A DNA stretch of 64,000 nt from Sphingobacterium sp. UBA7855 (lineage in GTDB: Bacteria; Bacteroidota; Bacteroidia; Sphingobacteriales; Sphingobacteriaceae): contig DLST01000017.1 in NCBI GenBank assembly GCA_002500745.1, positions 1 to 64,000 of the forward strand, written 5' to 3'. A model generated the notes under the pieces. That model saw nothing but the letters and a program-made list of their open reading frames with translations. It was not told where the DNA came from and searched no databases. Positions 8,304-15,811 of the stretch are shown piece after piece. The first letter of the stretch is position 1, and the number at the start of each line of letters is the position of its first letter. Position numbers and translations under genes: made by a program.

Positions 8304-8395
8304 ATATTTAACACTAAGGTTTAATAAACATATTTTGATTGGTTATAAATTTTAGTCAGTACTATGCCTCACTGATCAATGACCTCTCCCGATAT

Positions 8396-9200
8396 TTAGG
8401 CGTCTTCTAAAGTAGAAAATTCTGCTGTTTTCTTTTTTTTTATAAACATTTCAGGAGTCAAATCCCCTAAAAAGCTGTGGAGTCTGAAGGTGTTGTACTC
8501 TTCCATCCAGATTTCAATTTTTTCCTTCGCATCTTCCAATGACAGGAACCAATGCGCATTTAGGCACTCGTCCCGAAAACTTCCAATGAATGACTCAATA
8601 TACGGATTATCTGTTGGTTTTCCCGGTCTGGAGAAAACCAATTTCACCTGATGCTCATATGCCCATCTATCGACCTCCTTGGAAATAAATTATTCACCTG
8701 TGTTTGTTTTTATTTGGTGTTCATGATTGCTCCGCAATTCCGATCCGTTATCCCCTTGGATTTTTCTGGGTATTGCCTGTTGGAATAGTCGGAGCTCTTC
8801 CAAAACAGAAAAAACGTCATTTCCTTTAAACCTCTATCCAACCTCAATAGCCATGCATTTACGGCTATAGTTATCCACTATAGTTAAGCAGCGGATTTTC
8901 CTGCCATCGAACAGCGCATCAGCGACAAAGTCCATACTCCAGCAGTCATGTAAATTGGAAAAAACCGGTCTCTCGGATCGATGAGCAGCGGCACGGCAAC
9001 GTCTGGGCCTTTTCACCAGTAGATCTAAGCCTTGTTCCTTATAAATTCGATAAATCCGTTTTGTATTATCCCGCCGGCCTTCACGTTTCAAAAGAACGAC
9101 GATTCACTCTATTCCGTAACGGACACGTGATTCAGCAATGCTTTTTATGCGAAGGCGTAATGGACTGTCATCTGATCTATGGTGTTTATAATACCAAATT
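8396..9200 (-). pseudogene. IS3 orfB (DDE transposase), broken
   Basis: Several out-of-frame pieces match one IS3-family integrase-type transposase. The first is TKRIYRIYKEQGLDLLVKRP and the catalytic-core start CWSMDFVADAL with FDGRKIRCLTIVDNYSRKC (8834-9091). The last is the C-terminal end GKPTDNPYIESFIGSFRDEC with LHSFLGDLTPEMF (8396-8647). The DDE Glu and one Asp are visible, but in separate frames, so the protein cannot be made. The stop lies 16 bp from the IS end, as is usual for this family. The upper limit is approximate. Confidence 0.7.
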
Positions 9201-9302
9201 GAGGTGCTCGGCAGAGATATCTCGCACGCTCTGCGTAGGGAAATTCGATAATCAGAAATAAATCCGGTAACCATGCTTCTACGCTGCGAAGGCTTTAAAA
9301 CT

Positions 9303-9555
9303 TTTTTTTAATACACCCTGGAGCATCCGTTTGTCCTAAGATCGGCCACGAGCTTTTTCAGCTGTGCATTTTCTTCTTCCAATTGCCGGAGCTTACGCAG
9401 CTCCAATACCCCCAGCCACCGTATTTCTTATTCCAGTTGTAGAAGGTAGCTTCCCTGATACCCATTTTTCTGCAGACTTTTTCCACACGGGTACCTGTCT
9501 CGGACTGTTTGATCGCAAAGGCGATCTGTGCTTCGGTAAACTTTGATTTTTTCAT
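9303..9555 (-). pseudogene. IS3 orfA (helix-turn-helix), frameshifted
   Basis: It starts with MKKSKFTEAQIAFAIKQSET and CRKMGIREATFYNWNKKYGG, the typical HTH protein of IS407-group elements. After GG, near 9420, the frame shifts by one base in a G-run. The remaining leucine-zipper part (LRKLRQLEEENAQLKKLVAD) continues in another frame. A GGGAGG ribosome-binding site precedes the ATG, unlike host genes here. Confidence 0.7.
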
Positions 9556-9717
9556 CGTTTTTCCTCCCTTTTAAAATTAGTAATTCAAGTCCAAATTCCC
9601 TACTTTTAAATACTCCAGTTTTTTGGGAAGAGGTCAATTCTATTTGGTTTCATTTTGATTTTTAAAGGTTCAGTTATCGCAGTAAGTATATATTTTATTA
9701 AAAACAATCGAAAATAT

Positions 9718-9740
9718 TCTCGACGAACTCAGAGTTGAAC
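9718..9740 (-). promoter_or_regulatory. LytTR-like operator, copy 4 (orphan, faces the IS3 element)
   Basis: On the minus strand it reads GTTCAAC, TCTG, AGTTCGTCGAGA, with TATACTTA at 9683-9690, again 28 bp on. An ATG at 9651-9653 follows, opening a frame MKPNRI that runs into the IS3 end at 9636. This looks like the first codons of an interrupted gene. Confidence 0.6.
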
Positions 9741-9854
9741 TATATCAAAGTAGTTTTTTACTCGATCAAAGATTTACCAAACACAGAGAATGCCTTGGTG
9801 TAGCATTATTTAGACAATAATCGTTTAAATAATTACTAATCAAACGAGAAAAAA

Positions 9855-10310
9855 ATGAGAAATTCATTCAAATTACTTCTTTTATCAGCATTTTTTATTT
9901 TTAACGAATCTTGTAAAGAAAATGAAATCGAGCCTCCTATTATAGATCCTCCCATGTATAGTAACCAATATGCCTGGAAAGAAACTGCTATAAAAAAGGG
10001 AAATGAAGATTGGAAAGAACTTCCAAATGGTAATGTTCTTCGCCTTTATACTGATTATAAAGTGGATGCCGATACTATGTTTGGAGCTTATGAATATAAT
10101 GGCATAAATGCAAATATTGAGATAAATACTCCACCATCAATATACAAAGGATTTATTAAAAAGAAGGATTCACTATTTTTAAAAATACCAAATGAAAAAG
10201 GACAGGAAAACTCTTATGTTTCCTTGAATTGTGAAATTCTGAATAACTCCGAAATGATTATTAGGAATGGAAAAAGTGATCCTGTGGTAAGTATCAAATA
10301 CAAAAGATAA
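9855..10310 (+). CDS. Small lipoprotein of unknown function
   Basis: The 151-residue protein has a hydrophobic signal segment (LLLLSAFFIF) followed by NESCKE, a loose lipobox with the Cys at about residue 20, so it is probably a lipoprotein. The remainder contains several short beta-type stretches (for example NVLRLYTDYKVDADTMFGAYEY and the terminal DPVVSIKYKR), suggesting a small beta-barrel or sandwich. I do not recognise the family. The nearest operator copy (9718) points the other way, so it is either independently expressed or not part of that regulon. A strong bidirectional terminator separates it from the convergent astacin gene. Confidence 0.6.
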   Translation: MRNSFKLLLLSAFFIFNESCKENEIEPPIIDPPMYSNQYAWKETAIKKGNEDWKELPNGNVLRLYTDYKVDADTMFGAYEYNGINANIEINTPPSIYKGFIKKKDSLFLKIPNEKGQENSYVSLNCEILNNSEMIIRNGKSDPVVSIKYKR

Positions 10311-10311
10311 G

Positions 10312-10343
10312 AGAAACCCGTAAGTAAAATACGGGTTTCTTTT
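10312..10343. terminator. Bidirectional hairpin terminator
   Basis: A perfect 11-bp stem (AGAAACCCGTA with TACGGGTTTCT, 10312-10322 and 10330-10340) with a 7-nt loop and T-tract lies between the convergent genes ending at 10310 and 10345. Confidence 0.85.
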
Positions 10344-10344
10344 A

Positions 10345-11565
10345 TTATAAATTTGTGTGATTATTTGTTAACCTACAACAATTTGGAGGATTAGGATTAC
10401 CATTATTCAAATATGCTTGCAAACTCGATCGTTCTTGAGCAGTCATTACAGTATTATCAGATTTATAAACAGTTGGAGCCAATTCTCTATAAACGTCTGA
10501 TCTGGCTATATATGGTAAATAGAAATAGTTAGCATACGCCCTATCCAAATCTGATAGTGCAGTTCTATTAACAGGATAAGTCCCCCCTGCATTTAATGTA
10601 ATCACAGGAAAATTAGCATCTTTAGCGAAATCGGTCATACCATACATCATAATTGAATTTAGATCAACACTACTTCCAAACATAAAATAATTCCCTGTCC
10701 GCTTATCAAAATTCGTTTTATAATCATCACCAGTTAGCCTACATCTATCAGGATGGACAGTAATGGTATTGTCGCGATCAGGTCTAGTATGCTCGTGGTA
10801 TAAACCAATGGCATGCATAATTTCGTGCGCCACAACACCCATAGGAACTGAAAAAGATGGCAAAAAAGGCCCCATTGATTCATCCTGCTGAAGGCTTAAC
10901 CATTGACCAGCATCTCCCCGACCCTGTGTCGCTGGATTCTTAACGGCATCCCATCTCCCAACAGTTGACCAATTTCCTTCTGCATTCCAAGCACTAGGAT
11001 TAGTAGAAGTACCATGAAAGAATTCGATGTAGGGATAATAAAATCCCCATTGAGAATCATAAGTCGGCTGACCTGTTGCATTGTAAAACCTTATATTTGT
11101 TGTTGATTCAATGTGTTGAATAGCGGCACTAATGGCTAACCTTGCTCCAGCGCTGACATTGGAATTTACAGTATATCTTACCATAGCCCACATTCTATTT
11201 TCATTTGGGTGAACACCAACACTTTTGGTATTGGGATTTGTTCTAAATAATCTACCCGAAGATGCCGGTGAAGCGTTTTGATAAGGTTGATCCAAATCTT
11301 CTTTGGCAACCGCTTCAAAAGAATTATTCGTTTTTATCAATTCAAATTGACTAGGTGTCAGTAAGATGTCACCTTCGATAAAATAATTCTCACCACGTTT
11401 TTCAACCGTTGCCCCAGACTCTAGGGTAATAAATTCACCTTTAGTCTGCTTCGCTATTTCTTGAATATGTTTTGGTTGGTCAGCTATCTTATCCTTACTG
11501 CAAGACAAAAGTAAAGCTATCATCAATAATGATAGAGTTTTCAAATTAAGTGTTTTCCTAATCAT
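10345..11565 (-). CDS. Astacin-family (M12A) zinc metalloprotease, lipoprotein
   Basis: Astacins are secreted zinc endopeptidases. The chosen start at 11565 gives MIRKTLNLKTLSLLMIALLL then SCSKDK, a clear lipobox. The 12-codon upstream extension lacks signal features. The full active site is present: HEIMHAIGLYHEHTRPDRD (about residues 232-250), giving three zinc-ligand His and the catalytic Glu, and the Met-turn SIMMYG downstream. The pro-region contains YFIEGDILLT, matching the FxGDI aspartate switch that keeps astacins latent until cleavage. The length of 406 residues fits prodomain plus catalytic domain plus a short tail. An operator copy at 11726-11748 lies upstream, about 160 bp from the start. 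A catalytically dead paralogue is encoded at 13799-14851. It should be surface-exposed and active after removal of the pro-region. Confidence 0.88.
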   Translation of the reverse strand: MIRKTLNLKTLSLLMIALLLSCSKDKIADQPKHIQEIAKQTKGEFITLESGATVEKRGENYFIEGDILLTPSQFELIKTNNSFEAVAKEDLDQPYQNASPASSGRLFRTNPNTKSVGVHPNENRMWAMVRYTVNSNVSAGARLAISAAIQHIESTTNIRFYNATGQPTYDSQWGFYYPYIEFFHGTSTNPSAWNAEGNWSTVGRWDAVKNPATQGRGDAGQWLSLQQDESMGPFLPSFSVPMGVVAHEIMHAIGLYHEHTRPDRDNTITVHPDRCRLTGDDYKTNFDKRTGNYFMFGSSVDLNSIMMYGMTDFAKDANFPVITLNAGGTYPVNRTALSDLDRAYANYFYLPYIARSDVYRELAPTVYKSDNTVMTAQERSSLQAYLNNGNPNPPNCCRLTNNHTNL

Positions 11566-11725
11566 AATAGTGTTTATTAAGGTTAAAAAATAATCAGACA
11601 TTTAATACCTAGATATTTCACCCAGAATTTCATCGAAAACTTCTTAGAAGTTCCAAATTGATAAGCGATTATCAAAATACTTTTACAGAATAATAATATT
11701 GAAACATTTACGATTCACAAAATTT

Positions 11726-11748
11726 TCTCGACCAACTTAATTTTGACC
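11726..11748 (-). promoter_or_regulatory. LytTR-like operator, copy 5 (astacin promoter)
   Basis: On the minus strand it reads GGTCAAA, ATTA, AGTT, GGTCGAGA. The box at the 28-bp position is TATTATTA (11691-11698). It lies in the 340-bp divergent gap between the astacin and the lipoprotein at 11905. The predicted transcript would have a leader of about 120 nt before the astacin start. Confidence 0.65.
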
Positions 11749-11904
11749 CATATAACGTTAGGGAAATCCTCGACAAAATAATCCACAATAAATACTTTTT
11801 GCCATACAAAGTCATTCATAAAAACTAATAAATAATCAAACAATTAATAACTGTAGCATTATGTAGGTTCAAACCGTATAACTGACAATCAAAACATTAT
11901 AATT

Positions 11905-12486
11905 ATGAGGACGATAATATTATTTTTAACAATCATTTCCATTGGACTATATTCCTGCGACAAAAACGGTAATCTCTTACCTAGTTCAAATAAACTGGAA
12001 ATACAGAAAGATGGGATTACTTATGTAGATGCAAGACATATAATTCTAACACCTGGAGCACCTAATAGCCCATTTCTAACTTACAATCCCCCACCAACTG
12101 ATTCGTATCAGCAGTATAAGGAAAACTTCACATTATCTGCCTCTCCATATACAAAAGGTGAAAATCCCAAAGGATTTGACATTACCATCTATTGTCCCGT
12201 AAACGGAGGAGTTGTTTTAAACAAGAAATATGAAATAAAGCCAAATGCTGGAAAAGAAAGAATCCAAATTGAAAAGGGAAACAGATATTTTGATGATTGG
12301 GACAATGCATTTATTCGATACTCTGATAATGATAAAATCTACTATTATGGGACAGGTTACATCATGTTCACACATTTTGATGATGGAGGCAACCCAAGCA
12401 ATGCTAAAGGTTCTGGAATAATAGAATTCACCATCCCAAATGAAAATGGAGGTAGAACATCTTTGAAAGGAACTTTTACATTATAA
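11905..12486 (+). CDS. Lipoprotein, paralogue of the one at 15192-15794
   Basis: The 193-residue protein has a lipobox at LYSCDKNGN. It shares with the 15192-15794 protein the start CDKNGNLLPS (CDKKGNPLPS there), a PGAPNSPFL segment (PGARRTPVL), and an ending with YYGTGYIMFTHFD...GKG-type strands closing in LKGTFTL (LNGEFFCWI). These features suggest a shared beta-rich fold on the outer surface. I cannot name the family. Its paralogue is in the hydrolase operon, and this copy is divergent from the astacin, so each copy accompanies an astacin-type gene. That raises the possibility that they protect against or assist those enzymes (inference). No operator copy faces it. Confidence 0.65.
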   Translation: MRTIILFLTIISIGLYSCDKNGNLLPSSNKLEIQKDGITYVDARHIILTPGAPNSPFLTYNPPPTDSYQQYKENFTLSASPYTKGENPKGFDITIYCPVNGGVVLNKKYEIKPNAGKERIQIEKGNRYFDDWDNAFIRYSDNDKIYYYGTGYIMFTHFDDGGNPSNAKGSGIIEFTIPNENGGRTSLKGTFTL

Positions 12487-12492
12487 ATTGTA

Positions 12493-12538
12493 TTTAGATC
12501 TTCTCTTAAAAGGTCATCCACCAAAGAGAAGATCTAAA
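12493..12538. terminator. Bidirectional terminator with 15-bp perfect stem
   Basis: TTTAGATCTTCTCTT (12493-12507) pairs perfectly with 12524-12538 across a 16-nt loop. It lies between the convergent lipoprotein and C11 protease genes. Confidence 0.85.
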
Positions 12539-12541
12539 GAA

Positions 12542-13657
12542 CTAAAATAACACATTAGTACCACTATCTTTATACCAATTAAGGGTACGATAATAGTTTA
12601 AATAAAAATCCTCAGATTCTGGAATAAAACAGGTGAATCCAGAAAAAGCCTTAATTGGCTTTCCTAAAAATTGATCTGTAGCGTTCTTATAAATAATCGT
12701 TTTCTCCATCTGCTTTTTAATAGGATCAAGCTCCGAAAGAGGAAAATTTACCTCCAGATAATTTACAAAATCAAATGCAGGCACTGGAAAATCCGCTGTG
12801 TAATCTAATCTTTGGACATTAACCCTAATTGGTATACCAACCGACTTATTTTTTAAATATAGATCAGCACATAAACTTGAAAGTTTAGAAAGTTCTGCTG
12901 TGTTAAGCAATGTAACAGATGCAGATTGCATTTGACCTGTATAAGAACTATAATGTTCAAAATACTGATTTGCAACATTTATTAAATCAGGCTCCTTAGA
13001 GGCAAGATAAGGTAATACTTTTCTATAAGGAAAGCCACTTGCTAATACTTCTGTTGGAGATGCAATAATATATTTCGCCTTTTCCTTAAATTCCCAAAGA
13101 ACTTCTATACTTGCCATGTTGCACGCGTCAAATATAATGTATTCGAATCCTGATGGAATTGAATTTTTCAAATCAATAATATCCATCTGTTTTCCTTGAT
13201 CTTCCCCAAACGACCGTGTTTCTATCCGTTTTGAAATAGGTGGTGCCCATGAGGTCGCATGAGACCACAAAATTAATCCATAGCTTTCTGCAGGGAATAA
13301 TTCCTTGCTATCATTGATTGCCATATTCAATTGTTGTGGACTACTACTTGAAATGGTATACTTCTTTATCGTATCGCTAGCTATTACTTTTAAGTCCTCA
13401 TCAAATTTCACTCGAAGAAGAATTGCTTCATCATTACTTGAACGGAGGTAAACTAAAACAGCAGCGTTTTTAAAAGAATTAGCTGCTATTTCCATATCAT
13501 TAATATTATCAAGTGCGTATTGTCTTAAATTATTGTTAGCCTCCATGACGACAATAATCGTATGATCGTATTTAATTTTTGGAGGTTCAACAGGATCATC
13601 TTTTTTACACGAAAAGAAAAGAAACACAAATATTATAGAACTTAGTATAAATCTCAT
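12542..13657 (-). CDS. Clostripain-like (C11) cysteine peptidase, lipoprotein
   Basis: C11 peptidases are secreted caspase-fold enzymes, often cleaving after Arg or Lys. The 371-residue protein starts with a signal peptide and lipobox (FLFFSCKKDD). The catalytic dyad is visible as His in GLILWSHATSW (about residue 136) and Cys in IIFDACNMASIEVLWE (about residue 176). The following IIASPTEVLASGFPY strand is also characteristic. The length fits the compact Bacteroidota members of the family. Upstream, at 13750-13779, is a terminator and no operator copy, so it may have its own promoter in the 140-bp gap or depend on read-through from the hydrolase operon. Confidence 0.85.
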   Translation of the reverse strand: MRFILSSIIFVFLFFSCKKDDPVEPPKIKYDHTIIVVMEANNNLRQYALDNINDMEIAANSFKNAAVLVYLRSSNDEAILLRVKFDEDLKVIASDTIKKYTISSSSPQQLNMAINDSKELFPAESYGLILWSHATSWAPPISKRIETRSFGEDQGKQMDIIDLKNSIPSGFEYIIFDACNMASIEVLWEFKEKAKYIIASPTEVLASGFPYRKVLPYLASKEPDLINVANQYFEHYSSYTGQMQSASVTLLNTAELSKLSSLCADLYLKNKSVGIPIRVNVQRLDYTADFPVPAFDFVNYLEVNFPLSELDPIKKQMEKTIIYKNATDQFLGKPIKAFSGFTCFIPESEDFYLNYYRTLNWYKDSGTNVLF

Positions 13658-13749
13658 GTTTAACCGTATTAAAAAGGAGCCGAAAGAACTTGGATCCTTG
13701 ATTTAACTTATTTAAATGTTGTTCCTAATCATATAGTTCTACTTAATAA

Positions 13750-13779
13750 AGGTCTCCTGTACTTTCCAACAGGAGATCT
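13750..13779 (-). terminator. Terminator after the pseudo-astacin gene
   Basis: The stem 13750-13760 pairs with 13769-13779 (one G-T wobble). On the minus strand it is followed by a T-rich run. It would end the operon that begins at 18856. Confidence 0.65.
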
Positions 13780-13798
13780 ATAAATTTATGCATGCTAA

Positions 13799-14851
13799 TT
13801 ACCATGGAACGATAGGACTTCTACCTGAAGTGCCTGGATTAGAAGCTCCGTTATTTATATAGTATTCGAGATCAGCTCTTTGTTGCGCTGTAAGAATGTT
13901 GTTATTACCATCATACACTGTCGTGGCTAACTCTCTATATGTATCAGTCCTGGCAATATATGGAAGGTAAAAATAATTTAAAAAGCCTCTATCCAGGTCA
14001 GATAACGTAGTATTAGCTACAATATCAGTATTATCTTTCTTCCAAATACTTCTCTGACCGTTATTAGATAACTCTGTAGACCCAGCAAGAGTAATTGAAT
14101 TAAAGTCAAAACTTCCCATACTATAAAAGTTTGAGGTGATCTTGTCAAATTGATAGCGATTAACAGGATCGACATTAGCAGTGTTGATATTTACATAGGT
14201 ATCTCGATCATTACGCTGTTGTTCATTGTACATCCCTGCGGCATTTACCAACGCTCTCATTATAAATTCTTTTGTAGCGGTGATTGGTAAGTAAATATAT
14301 TGTTCTCCGCCTTGCAACCCAATAAATGAAGAGCCCCTCTTTGCATCAGTTGAAACATGAATGTGGACGTTAGGGTATGTAAATCCCCAAGTTGGATCAG
14401 TGACAGGGTCATTGAATGCATTATAGAACCGAACATTCGTATTGGCTTGGATCTCGTTAATGGCCTGTACGACTCTAGACCTAAGCTGTGAATTAGGGGT
14501 TGATATGTTAGGAATTGCCAATTTTAACCTCACCATTGACCAATATCTATTCTGATATGGATGTGGTCCATACGCTTTGGTTCCGACAGGAATAGGATCA
14601 AACACGCCTCCTTGGGAAGGGATGTGCTTTTCTATTTTGGTATTCGAAGCATTTTTCTGTTGAGTTTCCAAAAATGGACTTCCCGTTTCCTTCCAATTTT
14701 TAAGTTGCTGATCAGTGTATTTCAACTCATAATTCAACTTTACGTCTTCTTGATTCGGGCTATCTCCTGATATTCCATCCTTCTTACAGGAGGATACCAC
14801 CACCATAGACAAAATCAACATTTTTACAAGGTTTAATTTTGAAATTTTCAT
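13799..14851 (-). CDS. Catalytically dead astacin paralogue (pseudo-protease), lipoprotein
   Basis: The 350-residue lipoprotein (lipobox VVVSSCKK) aligns along its catalytic region with the astacin at 10345-11565. Shared features are YGPHPYQNRYWSMVR (VGVHPNENRMWAMVR there), NTNVRFYNA, DPTWGFTYP, and a long near-identical ending LSDLDRGFLNYFYLPYIART. The zinc site is gone: the positions HEIMHAIGLYHEHTRPDRD read RALVNAAGMYNEQQRNDRD. All three His become Arg, Asn and Asn, and the catalytic Glu becomes Ala. The Met-turn SIMMYG reads SITLAG, and no FxGDI aspartate switch is seen. The frame is intact and the fold residues are kept, so it is probably a selected non-enzymatic protein such as a binder, decoy or regulator of the active enzyme. 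It is the last gene of the operon driven from 18919, 5 bp after a small lipoprotein gene. Confidence 0.8.
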   Translation of the reverse strand: MKISKLNLVKMLILSMVVVSSCKKDGISGDSPNQEDVKLNYELKYTDQQLKNWKETGSPFLETQQKNASNTKIEKHIPSQGGVFDPIPVGTKAYGPHPYQNRYWSMVRLKLAIPNISTPNSQLRSRVVQAINEIQANTNVRFYNAFNDPVTDPTWGFTYPNVHIHVSTDAKRGSSFIGLQGGEQYIYLPITATKEFIMRALVNAAGMYNEQQRNDRDTYVNINTANVDPVNRYQFDKITSNFYSMGSFDFNSITLAGSTELSNNGQRSIWKKDNTDIVANTTLSDLDRGFLNYFYLPYIARTDTYRELATTVYDGNNNILTAQQRADLEYYINNGASNPGTSGRSPIVPW

Positions 14852-14856
14852 AAAAA

Positions 14857-15183
14857 TTATTTAGTTATTATAGATTTGTTAAGTTCACTTACTTTATCCT
14901 GATATCTCTGATATAGATCATCAGGAATCTCTAGTTCAACAGCTTCTTGTTTAGAAATATCAAGTACAAATCCGTTGGATTTAGAAATAATCCTATCTGC
15001 CAATAAAAGTTCAAGATTAGATTGCATCATGTATAAAGTTTCTAAACTATCCTGAGAAGTAACCTGCTTCCCTTTAAGTGCTTTTCCTTCATTATTAGAA
15101 TCTTGTAAAATTTCCTTTTTACAGGAAGCAAAACTGAGTGACACTGCCAAAACACATAATGTCAAAAATTTAATATCTTTCAT
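14857..15183 (-). CDS. Small lipoprotein (108 aa) paired with the pseudo-astacin
   Basis: The signal peptide and lipobox (VSLSFASCKKE) are followed by a mostly helical, charged domain. Residues about 60-105 read as amphipathic helix (for example IPDDLYQRYQDKVSELNKS). I do not recognise the family. It sits 5 bp upstream of the pseudo-astacin and 8 bp downstream of the beta-rich lipoprotein, so the three are almost certainly translated from one transcript. The pseudo-astacin lacks an obvious pro-region, so this separate small protein might play that role. This is speculation from position only. Confidence 0.6.
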   Translation of the reverse strand: MKDIKFLTLCVLAVSLSFASCKKEILQDSNNEGKALKGKQVTSQDSLETLYMMQSNLELLLADRIISKSNGFVLDISKQEAVELEIPDDLYQRYQDKVSELNKSIITK

Positions 15184-15191
15184 AGTTCAAA

Positions 15192-15794
15192 TTATTTATT
15201 TATCCAACAGAAAAACTCCCCATTTAATTCAAGTTCATCATTTTGAGTAATAGAATCGTGATAGGGAAACACCAAATCTACTTTACCTCTTGCTCTATTT
15301 TTTACACTATCATATTCAGTAAATGTAACAGTGCCGACTCCGTAATAGTCGGTGTCGATATTAAAAGTAGAAGAAGAAATTGAGGTAAATAACCGATTTT
15401 CATCCTCATAAATTTTCCGATCAATTCCAGTTAATATATCTTTCCCCGGAATTATATCGAATGTATATGCCTTACCCACAGACAGCTGTTCTTTTGATGG
15501 AATTCTTATCAACAAATAAAAATCTCCAAGTTTATTATTCTGATCAACAGGTTTTAAAAAGGACCTTACTTGAAAATAACTTTTATCAGTGCCAAAATAT
15601 TCCACTTCTAGTACTGGAGTCCTTCGAGCACCAGGAGGAATTACCATTGGCATTTGATCTAAAAAATCCATACCATTCAACTTTGCACTAAACTTCAATT
15701 CTGATGGTAAAGGATTGCCTTTTTTATCACATCCCCAAAAGAAGGATATTACTAAGAAAAGTAAGCCTGAGATATAATTCTTTTTCAAAATCAT
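15192..15794 (-). CDS. Lipoprotein, paralogue of the one at 11905-12486
   Basis: The 200-residue protein has a lipobox at FFWGCDKKG. It shares CDKKGNPLPS, PPGARRTPVLEVEYF and a C-terminal YYGVGTVTFTEYD strand region with the lipoprotein at 11905. The repeated alternation of polar and hydrophobic residues suggests a beta sandwich. It lies 17 bp after the large hydrolase and 8 bp before the next lipoprotein, within one operon. The function is unknown. Two copies next to two astacin-fold proteins suggest a partner role (inference). Confidence 0.65.
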   Translation of the reverse strand: MILKKNYISGLLFLVISFFWGCDKKGNPLPSELKFSAKLNGMDFLDQMPMVIPPGARRTPVLEVEYFGTDKSYFQVRSFLKPVDQNNKLGDFYLLIRIPSKEQLSVGKAYTFDIIPGKDILTGIDRKIYEDENRLFTSISSSTFNIDTDYYGVGTVTFTEYDSVKNRARGKVDLVFPYHDSITQNDELELNGEFFCWINK

Positions 15795-15811
15795 CTTTTA
15801 ACGTATAAATT

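Larger units (their letters stand above)
8380..9636 (-). mobile_element. Decayed IS3-family (IS407-like) insertion sequence
   Basis: The ends are marked by short inverted repeats: TGACCTCTCCC at 8380-8390 and, on the other strand, TGACCTCTTCCC at 9625-9636. The length of 1257 bp is normal for IS3 elements. Inside are the two usual genes, orfA and orfB, both broken by frameshifts and stops. The bases next to the two ends (CAA on the left, ATT on the right) do not match, so there is no target duplication. This suggests that recombination between two copies deleted what lay between the flanking operators. Confidence 0.75.

Noticed and set aside
9061..9261. ORF opposite to the IS3 transposase
   Set aside because: Antisense to broken orfB and unrelated to any family I recognise.
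10896..11081. 61-codon ORF within the astacin gene
   Set aside because: An overlapping frame on the same strand without signal or family features.
11767..11790. TCCTCGACAAAATAATCC next to operator copy 5
   Set aside because: It shares only the CTCGAC half and lacks the GGTCAAA half, so it was not counted as an eighth copy.
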